Origin: Lytechinus variegatus
Taxonomy: Eukaryota > Echinodermata > Echinoidea > Temnopleuroida > Toxopneustidae
Length of the DNA: 64,000 nucleotides
Direction: 5' to 3'
Assembly: GCF_018143015.1 (NCBI RefSeq)
Contig: NC_054747.1
Location: 31,428,733 to 31,492,732, forward strand
Below the pieces are notes generated by a model that saw only the letters and a list, made by a program, of their open reading frames with translations, did not search any database and had not been told where the DNA came from. Of the stretch, positions 35,919 to 48,014 are shown piece by piece (position 1 is the stretch's first letter; every line of letters begins with the position of its first letter). The translations under genes and the position numbers were made by a program.

Positions 35919-37054
35919 AGGGGTACTCTGGGCTGAAAATATTTAAATGCACAGAGCAAATTCCTGAAAGTTTCATCAAAATCTGATATCAAATACCAAA
36001 GTTATCAAAGTTTAGAGTTAAGCATTATTTGGTTCTCATGAATATTCATTAGGTGGGCTGATGATGTCACATCCCCACTTTCCTTTTCTTTAATATGTTT
36101 TTACATGAAATCATAATTGTAAATTTTTCATACATGTTGGAAGGATAGGTCATCCTTACAATGAAAGAAGATGCAGCAATGAATATGTAATGCACTAAAG
36201 TTTAACACATTTTTGTAGTTCTTAAGTAGGGAGTTCGGTGACTTCTTGAAATCTTGAAGAAAGCTTGTGAAATAAGAAAAATGGTGCCTCAATCAACTCA
36301 TTGTCTGATATATTGACAGAGATATTCCAATTTACAGGGGAATATATGCAGATTTTTAGTCTGTCAAAAAAAAATTAAAGGCTTGTTTTGAAATCTTGAA
36401 GGAATCCCAACAAATTTGGTACCATTGGAAAGCTTGTGAAATTAAGAAAAAGAATGGTGCATAAATCAACTCATGATGTCAAATATTGACAGAGATATTC
36501 CTGTTTAAAGGGGAGAATGTGCAGATTTTTTACAGCAAAAATAGATTTTTCATAACTTACACAAAATGCAATGAATGGGACTATGTAATACTTTTTTTAA
36601 AAGTGCAATGCGCTGCTATGTGGGGCAAGGCATGACTTTGAATTACACATCATTTTAAACTTCAAAGTTTCTCATGGTATAGGTTTCTAGAAGGTTTTTC
36701 TTCCTCCTTTAATGGCTTCATACTTGTTTTATACATGGGTGCACAGACAGATACAAATTCTAAAAGTGGCATTTTCACCGAACTCCCTATCTTAAGACTA
36801 GAGGGAAAAAATATGAATAAATACCATTTCATATAACAAAATACAATGAACAAGTGGGCGTAGACATCATCAATTTGCTCATCGACTATTCCTGATGATC
36901 AGTCAAGAATTGTTTCACAGGAATAATGCAAATCTTTAAATACCATAATTTTTATGTATATTCCTTGTCTGGTTTTGATCAAATTCTCAATTTTCGTTTG
37001 TCTGATTTTTCTTTATATGTTCAAATCACATTATTTTCAGCCTGGAGTACCCCT
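35919..37054. mobile_element. TTAA-flanked hairpin MITE (second family), split by a nested one
   Basis: TTAA is at 35915-35918 and 37055-37058. Ends AGGGGTACTCTGGGCTGAAA and TTTCAGCCTGGAGTACCCCT are inverted repeats, and the halves are palindromic. It holds the 566-bp element at 36226-36791. It lies within the presumed leader intron of gene C. Confidence 0.82.
36226..36791. mobile_element. TTAA-flanked MITE nested in the 35.9-kb element
   Basis: TTAA is at 36222-36225 and 36792-36795. Ends GTAGGGAGTTCGGTGA and TCACCGAACTCCCTATC are inverted repeats with one extra base on the right. The body is non-coding and partly internally repeated (AAGCTTGTGAAAT.AAGAAAA twice). Confidence 0.8.
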
Positions 37055-37434
37055 TTAATCATGTGACCTAAGCCCCTCCAAGACAATTGTTCATACTTGA
37101 TTACCCTTGTGTCTAAATTTATTGAAATAGGTAGATATACTTTCAAAATTATGAGAACATTCAAAAACTTAACCTTGGTTAAGATTTCAATGTTGATACT
37201 CCCAAAAGGGTCAAAATTAATTGACCCTAATTAATTGACTTTTGACCTCAAACTCATGCAAGATTATCAATGATACTTGACTACGCTTATGTCCAAGTTT
37301 CATGACATAGGTCTACATATTATTTTCTCCAAGTCATGATGATCAGATGACATGACGTCTGTTTGTTTTATTTGTTCCAATCAAATCATTTAAGCTTGGG
37401 GCAGGTCTACCCCTTAAATTTACAAATGAAATTT

Positions 37435-37585
37435 GGCATTATCGTGATATAGGTAACCACCATTCACTTCATACAGCAGCGCTTTATTCAGTCGCACGAA
37501 CGGTTCCCTATTTCCACCTCCATTCACTTTGTACACAAATGCGCGTACACAAATCTATGAGTGGTTTCCAAACCACGATTTGGCC
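37435..37585 (-). mobile_element. TIR MITE family H, copy 3
   Basis: Reverse orientation relative to 12394. Flanked by its own exact 8-bp duplication TGAAATTT on both sides. The different target sequence from copy 1 proves an independent insertion. Confidence 0.85.
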
Positions 37586-37923
37586 TGAAATTTAAGTAAA
37601 CAATTACACTCTGAAGAGTCTACATCTGTAGAAAAAAAATCCCATGCCTTTGATGGCATTGGCCATTGCCATTCATTGTCTTGATCACTCATCCAAATTG
37701 ATATATTCACACACACACAAACATACAGGTGGGAACACAGCAAAGTGTCGCCATTCTATTTCAGGTATACAACTTCGCAAAAGATATGCATACATTCGTG
37801 GAATCGTGAGACACAAAAACACAAAATCAACACTAGACCTCTTCTAATATACATATAAAGAAATGAAAACCGGGAAAATCGAAATACACAGTGCTTGAAA
37901 TTTTGATACATCCGTAGCCTTAC

Positions 37924-38050
37924 CGTATTTAGTCAGAAGAAGTCGCCCACACCCTTGTTCACTTTCCAAAATGGAGGCTTGTGAAACGATAGCTGTCGAT
38001 CAAATTCTATGTTGTCTTTGTATTATATCGTTTGAGCTCCGATAGCACAA
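37924..38050 (-). other. Candidate 5' untranslated exon of gene C
   Basis: On the minus strand CCTCCATTTTGGAAAGTGAA is followed by a strong donor TACG|GTAAGG (GT at 37923-37922). CCATTTTGG resembles a YY1-type promoter element. The presumed leader intron would run to the acceptor at 35825. The upstream limit is unknown, and this is a candidate only. Confidence 0.3.
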
Positions 38051-38723
38051 GGTCGTTAAACTTGTGAAGTGAGTGAACACACACACGTATGGGGCATCCC
38101 CTGCGAGCTGCTGCGAGCTGCGCCAAGAAAAGAAAAGAAAAAGAAGCTTTAAGCCTTTATTGGGGCCGGGGGGGGGGGGGTTAACACTACGATGTTGAAT
38201 GTTGATAATGGCTGTGATGGGGTGAGTGGTAGCAGTTTTTTGTGCAAATAAGTTTAGAAATTTTACAAGGTAATTGAAATCCCGGGGAAATTGGGGGGCC
38301 GGGCGGAGTGGACATAGGCCTATATATACACTGTTTAAAAAAATGATTTTACGGGGGGGGGGGAGAAGATTTTGCAGAAAGCAATAACAGAATCATGTTG
38401 TGAATTCATTTTTTCTGCAATTTAACAGAACAGGTCTGTTTAAAAGGGGAAAATGGTGCTTTATGTTAAAGGAATTTTTTAAGGTTCCATATACAAACTA
38501 TACTAGTCCAATTTCCTGACTGACATGATCTGCACAAGATTACAGCGTTCTCGATACTCTGCTACAGGAACTTCTTTTACTTTATAAGGATAAATTTTCT
38601 AACATTGTACGTACGTAGTAACGTTAGGCCTCAAGATCGGGTGGCTAGATCGAGCCTCACCTCTTCACCTAAAAAGGGGCCAGAAAACATGAAGAAAAAA
38701 TCGTGATTTAAGAGGAGAAAAGG

Positions 38724-40122
38724 CACTGGCGTAAATCCCGGGGGATGGCCTGTACAAACATCCCCCCACTTTTTACGAAAGATATGAAAAAATAATCAGA
38801 GAAAATTGTTTTATAGGTGAAAATTCTTCCTGAAATACCGCTTAACAAATATAACAATATTATTGAATCATAAAATACAAATAAAGAGCCAGATCACCAT
38901 TTCCAAACGAAATATACTTATGTCCTTATTAATTTATAACATTGAAGAGAAACTCCAGTTTCTTCCAATTCATCAATGTTGGAGTCTTTGGGAAGGGATT
39001 AAGATGGAATGTCAAACATTTTTGAATGCAATCTCTAATAAAACCATTAAACTATAATGGGGTAAAAAGATAATAATATTGCAGGGGTATTTGCCATATG
39101 GGCATACAGTGGCGTAACTACGGGGGCATGGGGGGCACGTCCCTCTGACTAAGCATTGTCTGTTTAACGAGATATATAATCCTGTTGTACTTAAACATAC
39201 TTGAGTTATCATTGTTTTATGTAGTGACATATGCTTCTTTTTCATGACTCAAAAAGTGATTGCCCCATGTTAAGGTCTTCGTATGAAACATTTCCTGTCC
39301 ATGATTACGTTCGCATTACTGGATTGTTGCTCTTCATGAATTATTCATAAAATCAGTCCTTAAAATGTCCATTCTGATCTGAATATATCAAAAATTTTCA
39401 GCTCGCGCTCTTCGCACTCGCATCACTTGGTTAATGAAATACATATGGCCATAGTTAATTCCTACAAAGAAACCTTTGAATGCCCAACTTCAGGTCTGAA
39501 TTATCTAAATTTTCAGCTCACGCTTCGCGCTCGCAATATATGATTATAGTGAGATGCGTAATCATGATTGCAATGACTACAAAAAGTGTTTCATGTGTTC
39601 AGATGTAATTGTGGTAAAATCAGCAAGCGCTTAATTGGCTATTGCATTAGATGACTATGGTGAGATATGCATACTCTTAATTGATTAAAATATATTCCTT
39701 AAAATCTCGCTGTTTGGGGTTAAAATATACGAAAACTTCAGCTCGCGCTTCGCGCTTGCATTGTTCAGCTAGCGAGACAGGTACCTATCATAATTACACA
39801 AATTTGATTATGATGTCCCTTTTTAGGTATGCATACAAAAAATCAGCTAGCGCTTCGCGCTCGCATTATTTGATCAATGAGATACATATCCGTTTAATGA
39901 CATTGTCCTTAAAATGTCTCTATTAGGACAGTATATCTGGCACCTGAGCGCGCTCATTCAGTGATTCAAAAATTTTGCTGGTGTCCCCCCCCCCATGCCG
40001 TGACCCACGGCACGCTACTGTGGACATATCAATGACAATTCCTTGTATATCTAAAAACATGATTGAAAAAAAAATGCCCAAATATTTTAGTCGCCACCCA
40101 TCAACATGGATTTACGCCAGTG
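38724..40122. mobile_element. TIR element with nested insertion
   Basis: A perfect 15-bp inverted repeat, CACTGGCGTAAATCC at 38724-38738 and GGATTTACGCCAGTG at 40108-40122. No transposase is seen. Most of the interior is the nested element at 39107-40020. Confidence 0.55.
39107..40020. mobile_element. Nested repeat with CAGTGGCGTAACTACG end
   Basis: The left end CAGTGGCGTAACTACGGGGG with CATGGGGGGC is mirrored imperfectly by CCCCCATGCCGTGACC...GGCACGCTACTG at the right. A second copy of the left end starts near 40459. The interior carries GCTCGCGCTTCGCGC motifs. Confidence 0.5.
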
Positions 40123-42652
40123 AGACAAAAAGATACATAGGATATAAAGTGAATAAAAAGAAAAACGAGAAGAGGGAATTATAGGCTAATTTGGAAAGTA
40201 ATCAGAAAGTATTTTGGAAATAAAAATTGATTATAAAGTAAAAAGAAAAAAAAATTGCAAGTGCAAGATTGGCCATTTCACAACGGGAATATGAAAATTT
40301 TCAACTCACGCTTCGCGCTTACCCATCCTGATGAATCAAGATTTTAAAAGTGTTTAAGAAATAGCATTTTTATGTTTAGGTCTAGATCAAAATTTTGTTT
40401 TTGTCATTTATAGAATATATAATAATATACGCTATTTTTTAAGCATTTTATCCTTACACAGTGTCGTAACTACGCGGGGCATGGGGGGCACATTCCCCCT
40501 CCCCATCAGGTGATAAAACAAGGATAAAAAGAGGGAGAAAGGAAGAGAAACGTAGTGGGAAGGAAGAAGTTATTATACATTATGATATGATTTTTCACAA
40601 CTTTATAAAACATTATTTGCTCAGGGCTTATATGTGTTCATGGTTCCCGGTTCTCGCATTATTTTGTTGAACGGTCCCCTTTTCAAGTCAATGTAAACCA
40701 AATATACTTCCTCGCACTTCGAGTTATTATTGTTTTGTGTAGTGATGCTTCTTTTTCATTAGTCTTGACTAAGGCATAAAGTGATTGCTCCTTTTTAAGG
40801 TCTGAATATAAAACATTTGCAGTCCGAGCTTTTGTTCGCATAATTAGTGGATTGGTAAAATATGTCTGCTCTTCATGAATTCCTAAAATCAGTCCTCAAA
40901 ATGTTCGTTTTAAGATGTGAATATCAACAATTTTCGGCTCGCGCTTATCGCTCGCATCAACGTTGGTTATTATTATTATTATTATTTATTTTTTATATGA
41001 AAATTTCCAATAATTTATCATTTTCATGATTTACAAAACATGAATAGAGTGTCCAGAATTTTTCCACTCGCGCTTTGCGCTCGCATCAATAATGTTTAGT
41101 TTATACAGTGCGTATCAAAAAAAAGTTTACACTTTGAAAAAGCCCTGGGAATTAAAAAATATACAACATGCGGGTAATTTTTTCACATATAATCTTGGGA
41201 TTGGGTCTCATCTATCCAATGAAAGTAAAAGTTTTGTCAGAATGTTCCATTTCTGTAAAGCTCGCAGAAATCTGTTTGCGCAGAAATGCTCGTTTTCATG
41301 CTCTGTCAAGGGGAAAGGGCGAAACCAAACTTACACTACGAAAGATTTATCATACATTTCCCTTGCACTTTTAGTCAATTGGAATAAAACGGATAAATTC
41401 AAGCATTTTGTGACAATTTTGCCACCCAAGTTGAAATTTCAACACTTAATAAGCACAACCTTTTCCCTATTTCTGCTAGCTGGATCTGCATGAGGACATA
41501 ACTGAATCTGAACAAAAGTTTATATCAGACATCTCCAGCATTTTTTTACTCAGTTTTTATCATTGAAAGTTTGTTTACATTTCATTCTCCATTTAATACT
41601 TGTTTCTCCACACTTTTTCCCAAGCTTAGCAATGATTAACAAAATGAAAATCAAGCTTAAGCCATTCCATGCAAATCACAGCTCAATGTAAAGTAAATAT
41701 CGTCACGATGGCCTCGGTGTGTGGAGGAGTGGGGTGGGGCGAAATGCACTCTTCGAAGTGTTTTGGGGCAAGGAAACAAGTCAAACAATGTAGAAGATAT
41801 CTTCAAATCAATTTTACTAGCTAAATTCCATGTGTTCTTCATAATTAAGGTCTACTTTTATTCGCATAACTATTTCAAATTTCTGCGCAAATCATTTTTC
41901 ACTAACTTTTCAAAAGTAAGTGGTGCTCACTCAAGCGGAAATATTTTTCGACAGTTATATCGTCATTTGCTTTAATGGACCTGTACCAATGTTAAAATGT
42001 GGAACAATCTTCAGGATATTACAAATGTATAATTTTACAGGATTTTTTCTAAGTGTAAACTTTTTTTTGATACGCACTGTATATTTATTCTTTCCACGAT
42101 TACAAAAAGTGCTTAAAATTTCATTCAGGTAGAAATGTAAACATTTTTAAGCTCGCGCTCGCAATATTTGAATGTCTTCATTGCTAAGTGCAAACAGGTA
42201 CGTTTTCGATCAGTTCAAAACGTATATAAATATTTTCTGCTCGCGCTCTGCGCTCGCATTATTAATGTAAGGAAGATCCCCACTTACTCATCCTTTTCAT
42301 GATTTACAAAACTTGAATAGAGTGTCTCGTTCAGTAGGTTAAATCTCGATTTTTTTTTGCTCACGCTTCGCGCTCGCATCAATTGTTTAATTACATACCT
42401 ATTCTGTTAAGTTACAAAAAGTGCTTAGAATTTTCATTCCTTAGGTAAAAATGTCCAAAAAAATTCAGCTCGCGCTCGCATTATTTGATTGAAAAAATAT
42501 GTAACGTCTTCACGGCTAACTGCAAGCAAGTCTTTAACGGTTCCCTTTCCATCACTTCATTTCTGCTCGCGCTTCACGTTTGAAGTAATTATTTACTTGC
42601 ATACACATCTTTTTTCAGGATAACAAAATTAAAAGAAATAATACATAAGATT

Positions 42653-42683
<31 letters not shown>

Positions 42684-42720
42684 CTCGCGCTTCGCGCTCG
42701 CATTATAAATAACGATTATA
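39380..42720 (+). repeat. Block of dispersed GCTCGCGCTTCGCGCTCGC motifs, forward orientation
   Basis: At least 13 copies of a roughly 20-bp core, usually AGCTCGCGCTTCGCGCTCGCA, occur at irregular spacing of about 90-650 bp (for example near 39404, 39515, 39740, 39844, 40303, 40935, 41066, 42150, 42238, 42358, 42467, 42565, 42683). Most are followed by an AT-rich ATTATT or ATCAA. The surrounding DNA is A/T-rich and non-coding. Confidence 0.85.
41106..42079. mobile_element. Tc1/mariner-like MITE, 974 bp
   Basis: TA is at 41104-41105 and 42080-42081. The left end CAGTGCGTATCAAAAAAAAG with TTTACACTT is the reverse complement of the right end. The 133-residue frame inside shows no transposase features, so it is non-autonomous. 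It is inserted in the GCTCGCGC block. Confidence 0.85.
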
Positions 42721-42769
42721 GTATCACATATTTATGTTTATTCATAAGAATAAAGCTAAGAAGTAACTA

Positions 42770-42900
42770 TTAGGACTACCCCTTCAAGGAAACCAAAAAT
42801 CCCGGCAAAAATCATATTCGAGCGGCCGATCGTGAAAAATATGGCTGAAGAAAAAAAATCCGCCCCCCCCCTATTGGCGAAGGCTGGATCCGCCCCTGTT
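42770..42900. repeat. Repeat end with GGATCCGCCCCTG
   Basis: ACCCCTTCAAGGAAACC, GAGCGGCCGATC, CGCCCCCCC and GGCTGGATCCGCCCCTG recur as the reverse complement at about 55419-55540. It marks one end of the larger repeat that also carries the GCTCGCGC motifs. Confidence 0.6.
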
Positions 42901-44159
42901 AATAGAATTTGGTCTGGATTCAAAGCAATCTTAAACATACACAGTATTTACGCTGTTTAATATTATACAACGTACATCTGTTTATATGTATTTTACATGT
43001 TAATAAACCAAAGATACATCAGCTAAGCTAATACCATAGAGATATAAAAATACTTTATCTCTATGGCTAATTCACACATAACACAGGGACTTGGGTAAAT
43101 TATGTATATGGCCAACAAATTACCCAATCAGAATGCGAGAGTGTGTTGTCAGACTTAATTAGTACGCACAAGAACTGAGGGGGGGGGGGGCTATAGGGTC
43201 TATAGGGGGATAAGACCTTTCGATGCGCGGCTTAGATGAGAAAAAACTCAAACTGACTTGTTCAACCCTTCGAGATCGAGATCGTTATCGCACTTCTGTC
43301 TCATATATATTGAGATGTACATTGGGAGACGATACGAATTCACAACAAGTCATGATGCGAAGCGTTTATTCAATTTCTCCAGTTCGTTCCGAGATGATGG
43401 GTAAGTTCACTATTTTTTTTGTATTTTATATGTGATATGACGTATTATCTCTTCCGTCCTTCTCAACATTATCAATATTATTTTATTTAATGATTGATTT
43501 TCATTTTATTTCTTTTATTTCATTGTTTATTTCACCATTGTATTTATTTGCATTTTTATGCAATTTCACATCATACCATGTCATATCATAAAATATCACA
43601 TCATAATCATTATCATAATCACGATTTGTGATATAATATATATTTTTGTTCTTCTCTTTCTATTTCATTGATTAAAAGAAGCAATGTCAATAATAATTAC
43701 ATAATCACAACGCTTTCCAATCAAGAATCATTTGACACAAATCTCTCTATCACTCTTTGTAAATACAATAAAATAAAGAAAGTTTTTCGGATAACACACA
43801 TGCGTGTTTGTATTCAAAAGAGCAAAAATGTATCATGTTTGTAGGTAGATAACTATGATAGGCCTATTAATAGGTAGAAAAAATTCCTTACGCTCAATTG
43901 GAAACTTTCTTTACCTAGCCACGTACATATCCTGAACCACATAATCGAATGTTTTTATACCGTGGGGCCTCGCAATTTAATTAATTATCCTGCAAATTGT
44001 GAATATTATGTAGTTAATCATTTTTGTCTGGAATTATCTTTTCAGTACTCTTTATTCATAATTCATGCCAAAAATGCTAACATATTATGTTTATTATGTT
44101 ATGAAAAATGTATTATACGAATGTTATGGTTGCAGAAGAAAACAATAAATCAATCAATC
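42901..44159. other. AT-rich DNA with a weak candidate first exon
   Basis: No confirmed gene. ATGATGCGAAGC at about 43352 opens a short frame that reaches a good donor GATGATGG|GTAAGT near 43400, so a first coding exon is conceivable. No partner exon was found downstream, so I do not call a gene. Confidence 0.2.
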
Positions 44160-44620
44160 AATTGTTTATCTCCTTCTATAAAATCTTCTAATTGTAATAC
44201 ATTCATTGGAAGGACACTTAATGACCGAATCCTGAAAACTATTTCCCTTTAAACCCGGGGGGGGGGGCACTTCCATTTACGAGTGGATACCATGCGCGAC
44301 CATGGGGTCTCGAAAAGCACCCTAAACACGTAATTTCAATATTCTGAAAATGCACCCCTTAACAAGTATTGGCGTGTGAAACCCTACCCTTAACAAGTAT
44401 TGGAAACAAAACGATACTCTTGGCAAATATTCCCTGAAATGAACCCCTAAACAAGTACAGGAATGTTTTATTGTTACGGGTCCTTTGGTTGTCGGCTTTA
44501 CCTCATTTGGTTTAGTACGACCCCACCTTCTACACCTCGCGCAAATAGGACTCTAAACACGTAGTGTTGGGGCCCCCTTTAAACCAAAACTCAAAAATAT
44601 AATTTGGGGGTACTTTTTTG
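44160..44620 (+). repeat. Dispersed repeat S, copy 1, interrupted
   Basis: AATCTTCTAATTGTAAT.CATTC through CTATTTCCCTTTAAAC, then after the insert CAAAACTCAAAAATATAATT. The uninterrupted version lies at 47024-47130. This gives a direct empty-site comparison for the insertion at 44255-44576. Confidence 0.75.
44255..44576. mobile_element. Element U copy 1 (8-bp target duplication)
   Basis: Exact 8-bp duplication CTTTAAAC at 44247-44254 and 44577-44584. It begins CCGGGGGGG and contains ATTTACGAGTGGATACCATG. The related 551-bp copy at 50087 has matching inverted ends; this one is shorter and lacks the mirrored second end. Family unknown. An 8-bp target is hAT-like (inference). Confidence 0.75.
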
Positions 44621-45019
44621 GGTGAGTGGTGGGTGGGGTTATTATAGGTGCTCGGTTTTTACTAAAGGGTGGGTTTGCTGTTCTTTCTCCCTTGATGTTG
44701 CTCTTATGTCATGCAAATTTATTAATGTCTTTATTTTTGTAATATGAATTTCATCTTGTTTATTTAATATAGCTAGGCCCCTCGGCAGAACATTTGTGCT
44801 GTAATGGCTCAGCTGAATTGGGCGATCAATCCAATGTTTTGTATTATATTAGGTTAAAATGCATTGTTATTATATTGGTAAATCAAATCATATCAATCCA
44901 CTTCCGAATTATAATCAGAACAAAATGAATAACGGAAATAAAAGATGAAAGAAATTTAAATTAAGAATTTTGAAGGCAATATTGTACACTCTAAAAATAA
45001 AAAATCAGTAAAAAAAAAA

Positions 45020-45177
45020 TGACTAGGTAATTGGGTCAGCTGCGGGTGCAACTGTTATTCCAGTCATATTTTACTAGAACATAATTATTTCTGACTAGAA
45101 TATATTGTCAGAAATGTGACTGTATCAGTGATTGTCATAATCAGTTGCACCCAGCTGACTTCTGGTCTAGTCAATTT
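45020..45177. repeat. Hairpin repeat, about 158 bp
   Basis: TGACTAG...GGGTCAGCTGCGGGTGCAACTG is mirrored by CAGTTGCACCCAGCTGAC...GGTCTAGTCA, with short inner arms TCTGACTAGAA/TACTAGAAC. Non-coding. Confidence 0.55.
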
Positions 45178-45435
45178 GACTGATATGTTTGTTTGAACAA
45201 GTCAAAGTCCGCACAAAAATATTCTGATGTCTGTGAGAGCGATTTTTCATTTTCTAAAAAAAGACTATCAACAGATATTTTTGGTCTTACACATAATTCG
45301 GAAAGAAGAAACTTTGGATGTGAATGCCATTTTCGACAGGGCCGATGAGACTGACCGCTAACATGAGGTTAGCTGAAAATGTTTACATTCCAATTGGAAA
45401 AGCGGGCATTTAAAAGCACGCGGATTTTAAATAAA

Positions 45436-45664
45436 GAACTGGTGGCTCATTGGTAGAGCGTCCGCCTCATGAACGGGAGGTCGTGGGTTCGATCCCCGGC
45501 CGAGTCTTATAAAATTGGGACCTTCTGCCTTCTTGCTAGGTGCTCAGCATTTAGATTGGAGAAGGGTAATAATAATTATGTTATGCAGGGCCCATTGGAA
45601 GAGCAGTGTTACGATTGAAGTGCTGGCTACCCTGGGTAAATAAAACGTTATTATTATTATTATC
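45436..45664 (+). mobile_element. tRNA-derived SINE, second type
   Basis: GGTGGCTCATTGGTAGAGCG (A box) and GGTTCGATCCCCGGC (B box) stand at tRNA spacing. A body with GGGCCCATTGGAAGAGCAG and CTGGCTACCCTGGGTAAATA and an (ATT)n tail follow. The anticodon region reads CTCATG, but the long body argues against a genuine tRNA gene. Confidence 0.82.
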
Positions 45665-45849
45665 ATATCATGATAACTTATACATGTACAGGGCGTTCCC
45701 GTTAATGTATTAAAAGGTATGCCTATTAGATGGCCTGCATTTGATTATGATTTTGGGGATGTCATACTTCGATTAAACAAACAAAACCATTACATCGCAT
45801 ATATTGCATCTCATTTCATGTGTAGGATTCAAAAGTGTTGGATGAGGTC

Positions 45850-46780
45850 TGAATTGAAAAGCTGCACAACGAGCAAAAAAAAGTTTGGAAATCTGACTTT
45901 GGCCATTAATTTCTCCCAACCCCCAATTTTACACAATGCTTATTTTATATCATTTAATTCTCTTTAAAATTATACCATTCTTGTTAAGACCATGCCATCA
46001 CGAAAAGAGCAGGATTCAAAAGTGTTGGATGAGGGTTTGAACTGAAAAGCTGCAAAACGCTCAAAAATGGTCATGAAGGGTCAATTCAGAACATGATTCT
46101 TTGGTCTGTGTCAATAGAGATGAAATACCATTCAAATCAAGCCCCTGCTTCTTTAGTGATGGTTCTTTGAGATAAAATACCCATGCATGTTTGTTTGTTG
46201 TGTGTTTGCCCGTGCACAGGTGTACATGTGGTTGATTCCATGAAATCCATGTTAATGTTGATGTTAAGGTGCATGAGAATAATTAAAAGAAACCGCTGAG
46301 AAACTCACTTATCACCACTGAAAAAAGAACAGTGGCATTCAATACTGTGTAATTTTGCAACTGATGAATTTTTTACCTTGCCCCGCATTTTAAGGCACTG
46401 CACCTCCATTTGAACGATAATCACATCGTGTAGGGTATCATTTTAAATAAAATTAAATGATCTGTTCATTGATATCAATCACACCTAAAAACCGATGTGG
46501 AATTATCGATCAAAAAAGAAACCGCTGAGAAACTCACTCATCACCACGGAAAAAAGAACAGTGACTTTCAATATTGTGTCATTTTGCAACTTTTGAATTT
46601 TGACCTTGCCCCACATTTCAAAGCACTGCACCTCCACGTCAACCATAATTATATCATGGAGGGCAATGATGGAGGGTATCATTTTAAGGAGAATTAAATG
46701 CTTCATTTCTTGATATTGATTATACATTGATATTCACTAAAACCGAGGAGGAATTATCGATCAAAGTCGGATTTCCAATT
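45850..46780 (+). repeat. Dispersed repeat R, copy 2, with an internal tandem duplication
   Basis: AGAAACCGCTGAGAAACTCA recurs at about 46288 and 46517, giving two units of about 229 bp. The block matches 22770-23160 in reverse orientation, including TGACCTTGCCCCACATTTC and GGAATTATCGATC. Confidence 0.65.
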
Positions 46781-46807
46781 TTTTTTTTTAGTTTATATCA
46801 TATATAT

Positions 46808-46906
46808 AAGAAATGCGAAACAAATTCATGAGTAATGCAATTTTGCAATGACAATAAGCTTTCCATTGCAAAATTGCATTACTCGTGAATTTGTTTCGCA
46901 TTTCTG
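46808..46906. repeat. Hairpin, arms about 44 bp
   Basis: AGAAATGCGAAACAAATTCA...GTAATGCAATTTTGCAATG is mirrored by CATTGCAAAATTGCATTAC...TGAATTTGTTTCGCATTTCT around a CAATAAGCTTTC loop. Confidence 0.8.
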
Positions 46907-46935
46907 ATGTCTTATTATTGCCAATACGTGGAAAC

Positions 46936-46961
46936 CAAGATGCTATATATATATATATATG

Positions 46962-47023
<62 letters not shown>
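46936..47023. repeat. (AT)n microsatellite
   Basis: Nearly pure TA dinucleotides with a few interruptions, directly before copy 2 of repeat S. Confidence 0.95.
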
Positions 47024-47027
<4 letters not shown>

Positions 47028-47130
47028 CTTCTAATTGTAATGCATTCATTGGAAGGACACTTAATGACCGAATCCTGAAAACTATTTCCCTTTAAACCAA
47101 AATTCAAAAATATAATTTGGGGGATCTTTT
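47024..47130 (+). repeat. Dispersed repeat S, copy 2 (empty site)
   Basis: Same sequence as 44160-44254 joined to 44577 onward, without the insert and with a single CTTTAAAC. It is the reference for element U's target duplication. Confidence 0.75.
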
Positions 47131-48014
47131 CTCAACTTTTTCGTTGTGTTCATGACCAATTAACATGCTTCAATGATTCAAAGGCGTTTAATTAAACATT
47201 CACGCTTGGATGAACATGTGGAATGGGATTAGCTCTTTTTTACGTTATTGGAAAAAATGCAATTTGTAACTATGGATATCTGTCACAGACCTCCTTGCAT
47301 AGTTCATTTGATTTGATTTTTATGAAAATCCCGATGTTTAACTTTAATGCATCAATGAGCATACTCGAAAATTATGCAAATGAGAAGAAAGTTCAAGGCC
47401 TTGGCCCCACTCTGTGCCGTATCGAATGGTTATTTTGGTGTGCGCACCTTTTGGATAGTGTTATTCTGAAGCCATGTGCGAAGTTTCATGAAATAACTGT
47501 TGCAGAAGTAACAAAAATCGTCCATGAAACAAACCCTCATTTCAAAATGTTGACTTCCTCTCTCATATACTTGTGTACATTATGGGGGCATATGTTTACG
47601 AAAGTAACCCCTTATTCAATATGGTGAAACTTTTTTCAAGGCTGTCTTTAGCAATGTCGTTTGGCAGTAATGTTTATCAACCTATGGGCAAAATTCTGTG
47701 CAAAAATGAAATCGATTTGTTTATTTATGGATGAGTGAGCACGCATCAAAGTGGGAAAATTGGTATTTTCAATGTCACAGACGTCTTTTAAAGGATAATT
47801 AAGTGATTGTTGGGGGAAAATTCGGTTTCAAATGTGACCTCAATTGGTGTTGTTTTATCATCCATCATTTCTATCACCACACACTTTCCGAACTTTAAAC
47901 ATTTTTATGGTTGAACAAGCACAATGGAAAACTTAGGAATGAATTCTCTTTATACTGCATAAATGTATTATTTTCCTAACAATTTCTCAGGATCAGTTGA
48001 ATGTATGGACAAAT
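47131..48014. other. Unassigned DNA, probably repeat-derived
   Basis: A 134-residue frame at 47223-47627 has no recognisable domain, no splice context and no conserved motif. I do not accept it as a gene. Confidence 0.4.

Noticed and set aside
12394-37585. MITE family H before genes B and C as proof that their upstream regions were duplicated together
   Set aside because: The copies have different target duplications (CAATAATT and TGAAATTT), so they inserted separately.
41092-41493. 133-residue frame as a transposase
   Set aside because: No DDE-type residues or helix-turn-helix pattern; it straddles the left end of a Tc1/mariner-like MITE.
43223-43435. Small gene ending in a donor-like site
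   Set aside because: Only one possible exon was found; without a downstream partner exon it remains a weak candidate.
47223-47627. 134-residue frame as a host gene
   Set aside because: No recognisable domain, no splice context and repeat-rich surroundings.
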